This document shows, piece by piece, positions 15,570-22,421 of a stretch of 22,531 bases of DNA (the first letter of the stretch is position 1; every line of letters starts with the position of its first letter). The notes below the pieces were generated by a model, which was not told the origin of the DNA, ran no database searches, and worked only from the letters and a program-made list of their open reading frames with translations. Both the position numbers and the translations under genes were made by a program. Source of the stretch: Christensenella sp. UBA1750 (lineage in GTDB: Bacteria; Bacillota; Clostridia; Christensenellales; UBA1750); contig DCHO01000081.1 in the NCBI GenBank assembly GCA_002315655.1, positions 90,941 to 113,471 on the forward strand. The letters run 5' to 3'.

Positions 15570-16454
15570 ATGAAGAGAATCGCTGCCATATTTATGGTTC
15601 TTGTCATGGCTTTTTCTCTGTGCGCGTGTGCACATACAAATAAAGGAGAAGCTCTTGTTGAAAAAGGCGCTGCATTGCTGCATAAACAGGACAGACAGAA
15701 AGCCGACATTACGGAGGCTCTGCAATGCTTTGAGGAAGCCGCCGCGCAGGGAAATGACGCTGCTGCATTCCTGGCGGGCTGGACTTTGAACTTCGAGATC
15801 ATGCCCAAGACAAGCGAAAACCTCAACAAAGCCTACGAATACTACGAAAAGTGCACAGAAACAAAGGCTTATGCGCGCATCGCGGAAGGTCTTATGTATA
15901 TCGAAGGGATCGCGGTTCAGGCAGATGAGGAGAAAGCGCTTGCACTGATCGCGGAGGGTGTTCAAAAGATTGACGAAGAACAGCTTGTTGGTAACACCGA
16001 ACTTGCCTATTACAGCGAAGCCCTGAACCTGCTTGGCATTGTGTATCTCGGCAGCTACACCGTGGAGGAGGACTGCGAAAAAGCGGCGGCTTACTTCCAA
16101 AGGGGCGCGGATTTGCACTGCATCAAATCCATCCTATATACAGGCTATATGTACTTAAACGGTTGGGGCGTTGAGACGGATTATCAGGCAGCCATGGACG
16201 ATTTCCGGAAGGCCTATGACAACGGCGACGAGGAAGCCATGTATTACATGGGCTATATGTACCATGAAGGCTTGGGTTTTGAAGCGGATCACGAGAAAGC
16301 CTTTGAATGTTATCTGAAAGCCGCACAGGCCGGGCACATCTATTCCATGTTGGAAGTTTCCTCCGCCTATTCCGAAGGGGACGGGGTGGATGCGGATCAG
16401 GAATTGTCAGATCAGTGGTATGAAAAAGCCGTGGCTGCCGGGTATGCGGAATAA
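15570..16454 (+). CDS. Sel1-repeat lipoprotein
   Basis: The 294-residue product has a lipoprotein signal with a hydrophobic core and LCAC (anchor Cys20), followed by Sel1-like tetratricopeptide repeats. The clearest run from about residue 185 to the end: AMDDFRKAYDNGDEEAMYYMGYMYHEGLG, then AFECYLKAAQAGHIYSMLEVSSAYSEGDG. Earlier repeats (about 30-70 and 145-180) are more diverged. Such repeats mediate protein contacts; partner unknown. AAGGAG precedes the ATG. No clear promoter was found in the 61 bases after rsmA, so it may share that transcript. Confidence 0.88.
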   Translation: MKRIAAIFMVLVMAFSLCACAHTNKGEALVEKGAALLHKQDRQKADITEALQCFEEAAAQGNDAAAFLAGWTLNFEIMPKTSENLNKAYEYYEKCTETKAYARIAEGLMYIEGIAVQADEEKALALIAEGVQKIDEEQLVGNTELAYYSEALNLLGIVYLGSYTVEEDCEKAAAYFQRGADLHCIKSILYTGYMYLNGWGVETDYQAAMDDFRKAYDNGDEEAMYYMGYMYHEGLGFEADHEKAFECYLKAAQAGHIYSMLEVSSAYSEGDGVDADQELSDQWYEKAVAAGYAE

Positions 16455-16491
16455 GCAGCCCAAATCAGTCAAAATTAAAGTTGCATCACAT

Positions 16492-16526
16492 AAAGAAAAC
16501 CCCCGGAAGAATGTTCTTCCGGGGGG
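16492..16526 (-). terminator. Rho-independent terminator of gapA
   Basis: A perfect 12-bp stem pairs 16500-16511 (CCCCCGGAAGAA) with 16514-16525 (TTCTTCCGGGGG). On the minus strand it is followed by TTTTCTTTA (16499 downwards), as expected for the end of gapA. On the plus strand the U-run is poor, so the hairpin may only weakly stop the convergent Sel1 transcript. Confidence 0.9.
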
Positions 16527-16548
16527 AACTTTACCTTGACTGGAAAGA

Positions 16549-17580
16549 TTAGGCCAGCTCGGCGAAGTACTTGATGGTGCGGACCATCTGAGAAGTGTAG
16601 GAGTTCTCGTTGTCATACCAGGCAACAACCTGCACCTGATAGGTGTCCTCGTCCAGCTTGGAAACCATGGTCTGGGTGGCATCGAACAGAGAGCCGAAGC
16701 GCATACCGATGACGTCAGAGGAAACGATGGGCTCCTCGTTGTAGCCGAAGGAAGCGGAGGCCTGAGCCTTCATGGCGGCGTTGATGGAGTCGATGGTGAC
16801 GTCCTTGCCCTTGACAACGGCAACCAGGATGGTGGTGGAGCCGGTGCAGACGGGAACGCGCTGGGCGGAGCCGATCAGCTTGCCCTTGAGCTCGGGGATG
16901 ACCAGGCCGATGGCCTTGGCAGCGCCGGTGGAGTTGGGAACGATGTTCTGGGCAGCAGCGCGAGCGCGACGGAGGTCGCCCTTACGATGGGGGCCATCAA
17001 GAACCATCTGGTCGCCGGTGTAAGCATGAACGGTGGTCATGATACCGGACTGGATGGGATAGAGGTCATTCAGAGCCTTGGTCATGGGTGCCAGGCAGTT
17101 GGTGGTGCAGGAAGCGGCGGAGATCACGGTGTCTTCCTTGGTCAGGGTCTTCTCGTTGACGGAGTAGACGATGGTGGGCAGGTCATTGCCGGCGGGAGCG
17201 GAGATAACGACCTTCTTGGCACCGGCGGTCAGGTGAGCGGAAGCCTTTTCCTTGGAGGTGTAGAAGCCGGTGCACTCCAGCACGACGTCCACATTCAGCT
17301 TGCCCCAGGGGCAGTCGGCAGCGTTCTTCTCAGCGTAGATCTTGATTTCCTTGCCGTCCACGATGATGGAATCTTCGGTGGATTCAACAGTGTGCAGATT
17401 CTCGCCGATGGCGCCGCAGTAAGCGCCCTGAGCGGTGTCATACTTGAGCAGGTGAGCCAGCATAGCGGGAGAAGTCAGGTCGTTGATGGCGACGACTTCG
17501 TAGCCTTCAGCACCAAACATCTGACGGAAAGCCAGACGGCCGATACGGCCAAAGCCATTGATTGCAACTTTAACGGACAT
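16549..17580 (-). CDS. gapA: Glyceraldehyde-3-phosphate dehydrogenase, type I
   Basis: This glycolytic enzyme oxidises and phosphorylates glyceraldehyde 3-phosphate. The 343-residue protein has the NAD-binding start VKVAINGFGRIGR, Asp34 after the second strand (INDLT, NAD preference), the catalytic SAASCTTNCLAP with Cys158, and His185 in HAYTGDQ. A strong AAGGAGG site lies 9 bases before the ATG. Its codon use is more biased than its neighbours', as expected for high expression. Flanked by its own promoter and terminator. Confidence 0.97.
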   Translation of the reverse strand: MSVKVAINGFGRIGRLAFRQMFGAEGYEVVAINDLTSPAMLAHLLKYDTAQGAYCGAIGENLHTVESTEDSIIVDGKEIKIYAEKNAADCPWGKLNVDVVLECTGFYTSKEKASAHLTAGAKKVVISAPAGNDLPTIVYSVNEKTLTKEDTVISAASCTTNCLAPMTKALNDLYPIQSGIMTTVHAYTGDQMVLDGPHRKGDLRRARAAAQNIVPNSTGAAKAIGLVIPELKGKLIGSAQRVPVCTGSTTILVAVVKGKDVTIDSINAAMKAQASASFGYNEEPIVSSDVIGMRFGSLFDATQTMVSKLDEDTYQVQVVAWYDNENSYTSQMVRTIKYFAELA

Positions 17581-17620
17581 GGGATTGTACCTCCTTAAAA
17601 TACTCTAAGAAACCGATAAT

Positions 17621-17649
17621 ATTGTACTTCATTTCTACAAGATGCGCAA
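17621..17649 (-). promoter_or_regulatory. Candidate promoter of gapA
   Basis: On the minus strand TACAAT (17626-17621) lies 17 bases downstream of TTGCGC (17649-17644). The -10 is good and the -35 weak. The leader would be about 35 bases. No terminator was found between the upstream glycosyltransferase gene and this site, so read-through is possible. Confidence 0.5.
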
Positions 17650-17730
17650 GCCGTCGGGGCGTTTAGGTTTGGTAAAATTTTAACAACATAGAAATAACTT
17701 GCCCGAATTTGCTTCTGAATGTGTATGGAA

Positions 17731-18666
17731 TTACCTGTTCTTTTTGCCGTAGACCCTGCGCACGATGTAGAGCGGGCGACCTTTGAGCTCGTCATACATC
17801 CGCTCAAAATACACCCCGCAAAGCCCCAGGGCGAGCAGCAGCAGCCCGGATAGGGTGAACATCAGGTACATGAGCAGCCGCCAGGACACAAATGCTCCGC
17901 CGCACAGGTTCACAATGAGCATGATGAGCAACAGCAGCAGCCCCGCTGTCAGCAGCAGCCCGCCCGTCCAGCGGATGAGGGCAAAGGGCTTGCCGGAGAA
18001 GGAGAAAATGCCGTCTGAGGCCAGCTTCAGCATCTTTTTTAAGGTGTATTTCGTTTCGCCTGCGAAGCGTTCTTCCCGCTCAAATTCCAGCGGAACCTGA
18101 TTGAAGCCCACCCAGGATACCATGCCGCGCAGAAAGCGGTTGTGCTCGGGCATCCCCCGCATCACATCCGCTACCCGCCTGTCCATGAGCCGGAAATCCC
18201 CCGTGTCGTTGGGAATCTTCCAGCCGGATAAGGCGTTGAGCGTCCGATAATAGCAGAAGGCGGTGAGCTTTTTGAGGAAGGTCTCGCCCTGCCGGGATTT
18301 CCGCTTACCGTAGACCACCTCCGCGCCGCCGCGCCACATTTCGATCATTTTCGGAATCAGCTCCGGCGGGTCCTGCAAATCGGCGTCAATGATGACAACG
18401 GCATCGCCCTGCGCTTCGTCCAGCCCCGCTGTCACGGCAAGCTGATGCCCGAAGTTCCGGGAGAAGTCGATGATGCGAATGCGCTCGTTTTCCTCCGGGA
18501 ATTGCGCGGCGATCTCCATCGTTTTGTCTTTACTGCCGTCGTTGATGTAGATGATCTCATAGTCCATGCCGATGGAGGAGAGCACCTTCACCAACCGCTT
18601 GTTGGTCTCGGCGATCACTTCCTGCTCGTTATACATGGGCACGAGCACCGATAATAGCTGTTCCAT
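17731..18666 (-). CDS. Family 2 glycosyltransferase, DPM1/GtrB-like
   Basis: The 311-residue protein has a GT-A glycosyltransferase domain (about 5-225) with VLVPMYNEQEVI, INDGSKDKT and the metal-binding DAD at 94-96 (IDADLQDPPE), then two C-terminal membrane segments (about 233-254 and 264-287). This layout is typical of enzymes that transfer a sugar from a nucleotide donor to undecaprenyl phosphate (GtrB, YkcC, polyprenyl-phosphate hexosyltransferases). Sugar and acceptor cannot be read from sequence. It follows the dCMP deaminase gene after 9 bases and ends about 150 bases before gapA. Confidence 0.92.
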   Translation of the reverse strand: MEQLLSVLVPMYNEQEVIAETNKRLVKVLSSIGMDYEIIYINDGSKDKTMEIAAQFPEENERIRIIDFSRNFGHQLAVTAGLDEAQGDAVVIIDADLQDPPELIPKMIEMWRGGAEVVYGKRKSRQGETFLKKLTAFCYYRTLNALSGWKIPNDTGDFRLMDRRVADVMRGMPEHNRFLRGMVSWVGFNQVPLEFEREERFAGETKYTLKKMLKLASDGIFSFSGKPFALIRWTGGLLLTAGLLLLLIMLIVNLCGGAFVSWRLLMYLMFTLSGLLLLALGLCGVYFERMYDELKGRPLYIVRRVYGKKNR

Positions 18667-18675
18667 GATGCCTCC

Positions 18676-19146
18676 TTATTCGATGGGCGCTTCCGGGTCG
18701 AACTTGACCAGCTCCACGCCTGCCTCTTTGAGCAGCTCCTTGGAGAAGTCGTCCGGGTAGTCGTAGCGATAGACCACCTTTATGATGCCCGCGTTGATGA
18801 TGAGCCGCGCACAGATGATGCAGGGGGAGTAGGTCACATACATGGTCGCGCCCGCCACCGACACGCCCATGCGCGCCGCCTGGATCATGGCGTTCTGCTC
18901 GGCATGAACGGCATAGCATAGTTCTGCCCGCGTCCCGGACGGAATATTCAGTTTGCGCCGCAGACATTCGCCCCGCTCCATGCAGGTCTTGATGCCCTGC
19001 GGTGCGCCGTTGTAGCCTGTGGTCAGAATACGCTTGTCCCGGACAATCACCGCGCCCATCTTGCGATTCGCCTGATAGCAGGACGACCACCCCGCCACCG
19101 TATCGCTCATTTCCATAAATCTGTGATCCCATTTGGTAAAGCCCAT
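18676..19146 (-). CDS. dCMP deaminase (ComEB-like)
   Basis: The 156-residue protein has the zinc-binding motifs of cytidine/deoxycytidylate deaminases: HAE (81-83, catalytic Glu83) and PCIIC (Cys109, Cys112). It also has the dCMP-specific N-terminal region with GAVIVRD and TGYNGAP. It would convert dCMP to dUMP for thymidylate synthesis; Bacillus ComEB is the nearest named relative. The ribosome site is GGGAGG, with a promoter at 19184-19213. It probably forms a two-gene transcript with the glycosyltransferase, a pairing with no obvious shared pathway. Confidence 0.94.
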   Translation of the reverse strand: MGFTKWDHRFMEMSDTVAGWSSCYQANRKMGAVIVRDKRILTTGYNGAPQGIKTCMERGECLRRKLNIPSGTRAELCYAVHAEQNAMIQAARMGVSVAGATMYVTYSPCIICARLIINAGIIKVVYRYDYPDDFSKELLKEAGVELVKFDPEAPIE

Positions 19147-19183
19147 AATCCGTACCTCCCAAGAATCATTTGCTTATGTTCCT

Positions 19184-19213
19184 ATTATACCGCGTGTGCC
19201 TTCGCATCGTCAA
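19184..19213 (-). promoter_or_regulatory. Promoter of the dCMP deaminase gene
   Basis: On the minus strand a perfect TATAAT (19189-19184) follows TTGACG (19213-19208) after 18 bases. It diverges from the tRNA-Ser promoter at 19270-19298. Confidence 0.8.
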
Positions 19214-19269
19214 TGAGGGGACACAAAACCGGGCCGCAAAAAATATTTCAAAAAAACTCAAAAAGGGTA

Positions 19270-19298
19270 TTGCTTTTTTTCTCCCGTTGTACTATAAT
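19270..19298 (+). promoter_or_regulatory. Promoter of tRNA-Ser(GGA)
   Basis: TTGCTT (19270-19275) and a perfect TATAAT (19293-19298) are separated by 17 bases, with transcription expected to start near 19305, about 36 bases before the mature tRNA. Confidence 0.82.
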
Positions 19299-19340
19299 AA
19301 GTAACTGTCAGCGGCGATGACCCGCTGGTGTATAGACCAT

Positions 19341-19432
19341 GGAGAGATGGCTGAGCTGGTCTAAGGCGCACGACTGGAAATCGTGTGTGCGTTGAAAGCG
19401 CACCTAGGGTTCAAATCCCTATCTCTCCGCCA
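19341..19432 (+). tRNA. tRNA-Ser(GGA)
   Basis: The 92-base gene is complete, including an encoded CCA end. Acceptor strands GGAGAGA and TCTCTCC pair, the anticodon stem CACGA/TCGTG encloses loop CTGGAAA (anticodon GGA), a long variable arm GTGTGCGTTGAAAGCGCAC follows as in all serine tRNAs, and the T-loop is TTCAAAT. It sits at the boundary between the core genes and the AT-rich accessory block on its 3' side, the usual position of an integration site. Confidence 0.97.
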
Positions 19433-19438
19433 ATACTT

Positions 19439-19485
19439 AACCCTAATCTTGATACAAGTGATCGAGATTAGGGTTTCTTGTTTTT
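19439..19485 (+). terminator. Terminator of tRNA-Ser(GGA)
   Basis: An 11-bp perfect stem pairs 19439-19449 (AACCCTAATCT) with 19465-19475 (AGATTAGGGTT), extended inside the loop by GAT/ATC. It is followed by TTCTTGTTTTT up to 19485. Confidence 0.88.
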
Positions 19486-19501
19486 GCACACCCTTGCCAC
19501 C

Positions 19502-19529
19502 AAAATCCCTGATTATCAAGGGATTTTTT
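19502..19529 (+). terminator. Second terminator-like hairpin
   Basis: A 9-bp stem pairs 19502-19510 (AAAATCCCT) with 19519-19527 (AGGGATTTT) around an 8-base loop, ending in six T. It comes 16 bases after the tRNA terminator. It may be a backup, or the relic end of a gene displaced by insertion. Confidence 0.6.
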
Positions 19530-19539
19530 GCTTCTTTCG

Positions 19540-19628
19540 CACGATTACTTTCCTTATATTTCCCTTGCTATTGAGAAAAACAAGGTTTTCCCCACCCTTA
19601 GGGTCGATTTTTCCCAAAAGTAATCGTG
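19540..19628. repeat. 12-bp perfect inverted repeat
   Basis: CACGATTACTTT at 19540-19551 is the exact reverse complement of AAAGTAATCGTG at 19617-19628, with 65 bases between. The right arm overlaps the first of the tandem repeat units, so the left arm is in effect one more, inverted, partial copy of that unit. Confidence 0.85.
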
Positions 19629-19699
19629 TGGAAGATGGTAATCGTACGGAAGATGGGGGTATCGTACGGAAGAAGGGGGTAAACGTACGGAAGATGGGG
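19621..19699 (+). repeat. Four tandem iteron-like repeats (about 20 bp)
   Basis: Four head-to-tail copies start at 19621, 19639, 19660 and 19680, with periods of 18, 21 and 20 bases. The shared core is CGTACGGAAGATGGGG, containing palindrome CGTACG; the first copy has CGTGTGG and the third has AAG for ATG. Spacing near two helical turns would put a bound protein on the same face of the DNA. There are no spacers, so this is not a CRISPR array. Plasmid or phage replication iterons, or a relic of the repeat-rich middle of a rep gene, are possible explanations. Confidence 0.8.
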
Positions 19700-19766
19700 T
19701 TACGTTTCACATCCTCTGTTCGCGCTTTCTCATACCGCTCAAGATAGCTAATGCCGCGAAATCAAA

Positions 19767-19868
19767 ATGCCTCTGTCGCAGGACTATCCATACTTCATGT
19801 CGAATGAAGATATAAACAAGTGGCTTGAATAATGGGATGAGTATGATCCCTACCCGGATTTGAAATAG
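19767..19868 (+). pseudogene. Possible gene remnant with in-frame stop
   Basis: From the ATG at 19767 the frame reads MPLSQDYPYFMSNEDINKWL plus one residue and a TAA at 19830-19832, then continues as WDEYDPYPDLK to a TAG at 19866. The composition looks protein-like rather than random, but there is no ribosome site and the frame is closed 18 bases upstream. It could be the end of a small gene broken by insertion. I recognise no family with confidence. Confidence 0.3.
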
Positions 19869-19904
19869 AACAAGTTAATCTCACATAAATTATGGAGGGC
19901 AACA

Positions 19905-20636
19905 ATGGGCATTAACGAAATTATCAAACAGAAAATTGATGATAACTGGGGTTCAATTCTATGTGCTCATGGTAAGAAACAAACATCTGATGGAGAAATT
20001 GTCAAGGTATATGATGGTATTGTTGACGAAAGTGTCTATTTAAAGCAGAAAACAAAAATACTATTCTTGCTTAAGGATGGAAACAACCCCATTTTGCATG
20101 ATGGAAATGGCTGTACATACTTGGATTTACGGAATACAGCTTATTCATCCATGGCAACAGATACGAAAATGAGTAGAATGTATCCTATGTGGCGTGTAAT
20201 GTGTATGTGGATTCGCATAATCGAGGAACCAAACTGTACTTTTAACGATTGCCTTAATTCAAAGAATATGTTCGATGTTGATGGGATGAGGATACTTTTG
20301 TCCCATATTGCAACAGTCAATGTTAAAAAGACAGCAGGAGCGGGCTCTTGTCCTGACAATCTTCTCAATGAAGCTTTTTCATATTTTCCTCTGATTAAAC
20401 ACGAGATTGAACTCATAAATCCTGACTATGTTATTGTGTGCTGCGGACATATGGACTTTATTTCGGAGCAATATGGATGCGAACTTAAAACACTTTCCAA
20501 TGGGAAACGATATTTTCGGTATGGAGGGAAAAACTTTGTCGAGATGATACACCCGGGCGCCTTTTATATGTCATACAAGAATAGGTTCCAATTGTTTGCT
20601 GAAACGTATCAAGAGCTTGTTTTAGGCAATATGTAG
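19905..20636 (+). CDS. Hypothetical protein, UDG-superfamily-like, paralogue A
   Basis: The 243-residue protein has no confident family name. Conserved blocks shared with the paralogue at 21689 are VYDGIV (35-40), KILFLLKDGNNP (51-62), DGNG (66-69), MWR and MWIRI (95-105), SHIATVNVKKTAG (133-145), NPDYVIVCCG (172-181) and HPGAF (216-220). The order (hydrophobic strand then a polar/Pro loop near the N-terminus, a second strand ending CG, a late His-Pro) resembles the uracil-DNA-glycosylase superfamily fold. That is inference from pattern only. No signal peptide or membrane segment. GGAGGG precedes the ATG. AT-rich relative to the core genes, suggesting transfer; first of three same-strand genes, with 40 bases to the WYL gene. 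Confidence 0.85.
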   Translation: MGINEIIKQKIDDNWGSILCAHGKKQTSDGEIVKVYDGIVDESVYLKQKTKILFLLKDGNNPILHDGNGCTYLDLRNTAYSSMATDTKMSRMYPMWRVMCMWIRIIEEPNCTFNDCLNSKNMFDVDGMRILLSHIATVNVKKTAGAGSCPDNLLNEAFSYFPLIKHEIELINPDYVIVCCGHMDFISEQYGCELKTLSNGKRYFRYGGKNFVEMIHPGAFYMSYKNRFQLFAETYQELVLGNM

Positions 20637-20676
20637 GAGGGTGTGCTTTCTGATTTATCCGGAAAGGAGATTGCCG

Positions 20677-21660
20677 ATGTACGGAACAGGCAGCAAGAAA
20701 ATGCTCAATATGCTCATTCTGAACATCCTGAAGGAATACTCGGATGAGCGGCACAGGCTGACACAGCAGGAGATCATTCGGCTGCTGAAAGAGAACTATG
20801 CCATGGATTGCGACCGTCGCTCTGTGAAGAACAACATCTTATCTCTGCAGGAGATGGGCTATGAAATCTCCATGGAGGATGGCTATTATCTCATGGAGCG
20901 GGACTTTGAGGATGCGGAGCTGCGTCTGCTCATCGACGCGGTGCTGTTCTCCCACAACATGACGACCAAACAGGCCAAGATCTTGATCGAGAAGCTGAAA
21001 AAGCACTCCAATCGGTACTTTTCCGCAAAGGTCAATCATGTGAGCAACCTGCCGGAGCTGCACCACAGCGACAACACGCAGCTGCTCTATGTGCTGGATG
21101 CGGTCAATGACGCCATCAGCGAGGACAGGAAGATCAGCTTTTGCTACAACGAATACGGCACGGATTTCAAGCTGCATCCGCGGCGGGAGGAGCCGTACAT
21201 CGTCAACCCGATCCAGATGGTCGCCGGGAACGCCAGGTATTATCTCATTTGCAATGTGGACAAGTACGACAACATTGCCCACTTCCGGCTGGACAAGATG
21301 ACCTATGTGACCATCCTGGATGAAGCAAGGAAGAGTCCCGGTTTGATTGAGGGCATGGAAAACGGCCTTGACTTGCCGAAGCACATGGCCGAGCACGTCT
21401 ATATGTTCAGCGGGGAAACCGTCACAGTGCGGATGAAAACCACGGTGGACATGATGGACGAGCTTGTGGACTGGTTCGGCAAGGATTTCCATGTCATCAA
21501 AACGCAAGGCAAAGAGATGGAGATCATGCTGCGGTGCAATGAGCAGGCCATGTTCTATTGGGCGTTGCAGTATGGACAGTATGTGGAGGTGACGGAGCCA
21601 GAAAGCTTGGTGAAGCAAATACAAGTGACATTGTCCACAGTATTGGAGAAATACAAGTAA
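20677..21660 (+). CDS. WYL-domain transcriptional regulator
   Basis: The 327-residue protein has an N-terminal winged helix-turn-helix (about 8-72, TQQEIIRLLKENYAMDCDRR then SVKNNILSLQEMGYEI), a WYL domain (about 135-215) and a C-terminal WCX extension (about 245-327). The namesake motif is RYYL (187-190) rather than WYL, with HFRLDKM downstream. WYL domains sense nucleic acids or nucleotides and commonly control defence systems and DNA repair (BrxR, CapW, PafBC). The ATG at 20677 has AAAGGAGA 7 bases upstream; a GTG at 20641 is open but unsupported. Its GC content and codon use match the chromosome core, unlike the AT-rich genes on both sides, so it may have a separate origin. Confidence 0.92.
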   Translation: MYGTGSKKMLNMLILNILKEYSDERHRLTQQEIIRLLKENYAMDCDRRSVKNNILSLQEMGYEISMEDGYYLMERDFEDAELRLLIDAVLFSHNMTTKQAKILIEKLKKHSNRYFSAKVNHVSNLPELHHSDNTQLLYVLDAVNDAISEDRKISFCYNEYGTDFKLHPRREEPYIVNPIQMVAGNARYYLICNVDKYDNIAHFRLDKMTYVTILDEARKSPGLIEGMENGLDLPKHMAEHVYMFSGETVTVRMKTTVDMMDELVDWFGKDFHVIKTQGKEMEIMLRCNEQAMFYWALQYGQYVEVTEPESLVKQIQVTLSTVLEKYK

Positions 21661-21688
21661 ATTTTATAAAAGTGAAAGGATGTAAAAT

Positions 21689-22405
21689 ATGAAGATCAAC
21701 TGTGAAATTAAGACCTTGATTGACTGTAAGCGGGATGTAATTCTAAAAAACAAAGCTCCGAATGAACCAGATATTCTTGTCTACGACGGAATTGTTAACG
21801 AAGAATGCTATGCCCACCAGTCTAAAAAAATTCTTTTTCTTCTCAAAGATGGAAACGATCCGAATTGTTATGAGGACGGTAATGGCTATACTTATCGTGA
21901 TCTCTATAGCGCTGCAACAGATAAGAATACAAAAATGTATACTATGTGGCGTTATATGAGTATGTGGATTAGGATTGTTGAAGAGAAAGATTTTTTATTA
22001 TCGGAATGCTGGAATAAAACCAGCGGATTCAGTGTTGAAAGTATGCGTAGATACCTTTCCCATATTGCCACTGTAAACATAAAGAAAAGTGCAGGCAAAG
22101 GCACAAACGATAAAACTTATGTTCCAGCGATGAAGAGGGCAGTAGAATGTTATTATGATCTTATCAAAGCTGAGATATCTTTAATTAAGCCTGATCTTGT
22201 TATCTGCGGAGATACATTTGACTACATTAAAGATAAATATAATGTCAAAGTAAGTCAACTGCCCAATGGGAAACGTTTTTTTGTGTTTGAAAACTGTATA
22301 TATCTTGAATATTGGCATCCATCTGCTAGATTTGGATATGAAAAGCATTATAGGCTGTTTAAAGAAACATATTCTGCGTTGTGTGCCCGGACAAATATTG
22401 AGTAA
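21689..22405 (+). CDS. Hypothetical protein, UDG-superfamily-like, paralogue B
   Basis: The 238-residue protein is a paralogue of the product at 19905, roughly 40% identical by eye over nearly the full length. Conserved blocks are VYDGIV (31-36), KILFLLKDGNDP (47-58), DGNG (63-66), MWR (86-88), MWIRI (92-96), SHIATVNIKKSAG (124-136), KPDLVICG (167-174) and HPSARF (210-215). HPS is closer than paralogue A's HPG to the His-Pro-Ser of uracil-DNA glycosylases. AAAGGA precedes the ATG, 28 bases after the WYL gene, so co-transcription is likely. AT-rich like paralogue A. No enzyme activity can be assigned. Confidence 0.85.
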   Translation: MKINCEIKTLIDCKRDVILKNKAPNEPDILVYDGIVNEECYAHQSKKILFLLKDGNDPNCYEDGNGYTYRDLYSAATDKNTKMYTMWRYMSMWIRIVEEKDFLLSECWNKTSGFSVESMRRYLSHIATVNIKKSAGKGTNDKTYVPAMKRAVECYYDLIKAEISLIKPDLVICGDTFDYIKDKYNVKVSQLPNGKRFFVFENCIYLEYWHPSARFGYEKHYRLFKETYSALCARTNIE

Positions 22406-22421
22406 ATTCGTTCGTAGGGAT

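Larger units (their letters stand above)
19433..19904 (+). other. Gene-poor junction between tRNA-Ser and the accessory cassette
   Basis: These 472 bases hold no convincing intact gene. In order they contain two terminator hairpins, a 12-bp inverted repeat, an 11-base palindrome (ACCCTTAGGGT, 19594-19604), four tandem iteron-like repeats, and a short coding-like fragment broken by a stop. Open frames across the repeats translate to low-complexity sequence without family features. The composition is more AT-rich than the core. This looks like a degraded edge of an inserted element. No integrase or transposase remnant was recognised. Confidence 0.6.

Noticed and set aside
19621..19699. CRISPR array
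   Set aside because: The repeats are directly adjacent, imperfect and without unique spacers; no cas genes are nearby.
19478..19747. 89-codon open frame across the repeats
   Set aside because: It runs through the tRNA-side hairpin and the repeats, has no ribosome site, and its sequence is mostly a translation of the repeats.
19860..19889. Candidate promoter TTGAAA-18-CATAAA for paralogue A
   Set aside because: The predicted transcript start would fall inside the ribosome binding site, about 9 bases before the ATG, so it is unlikely to be used.
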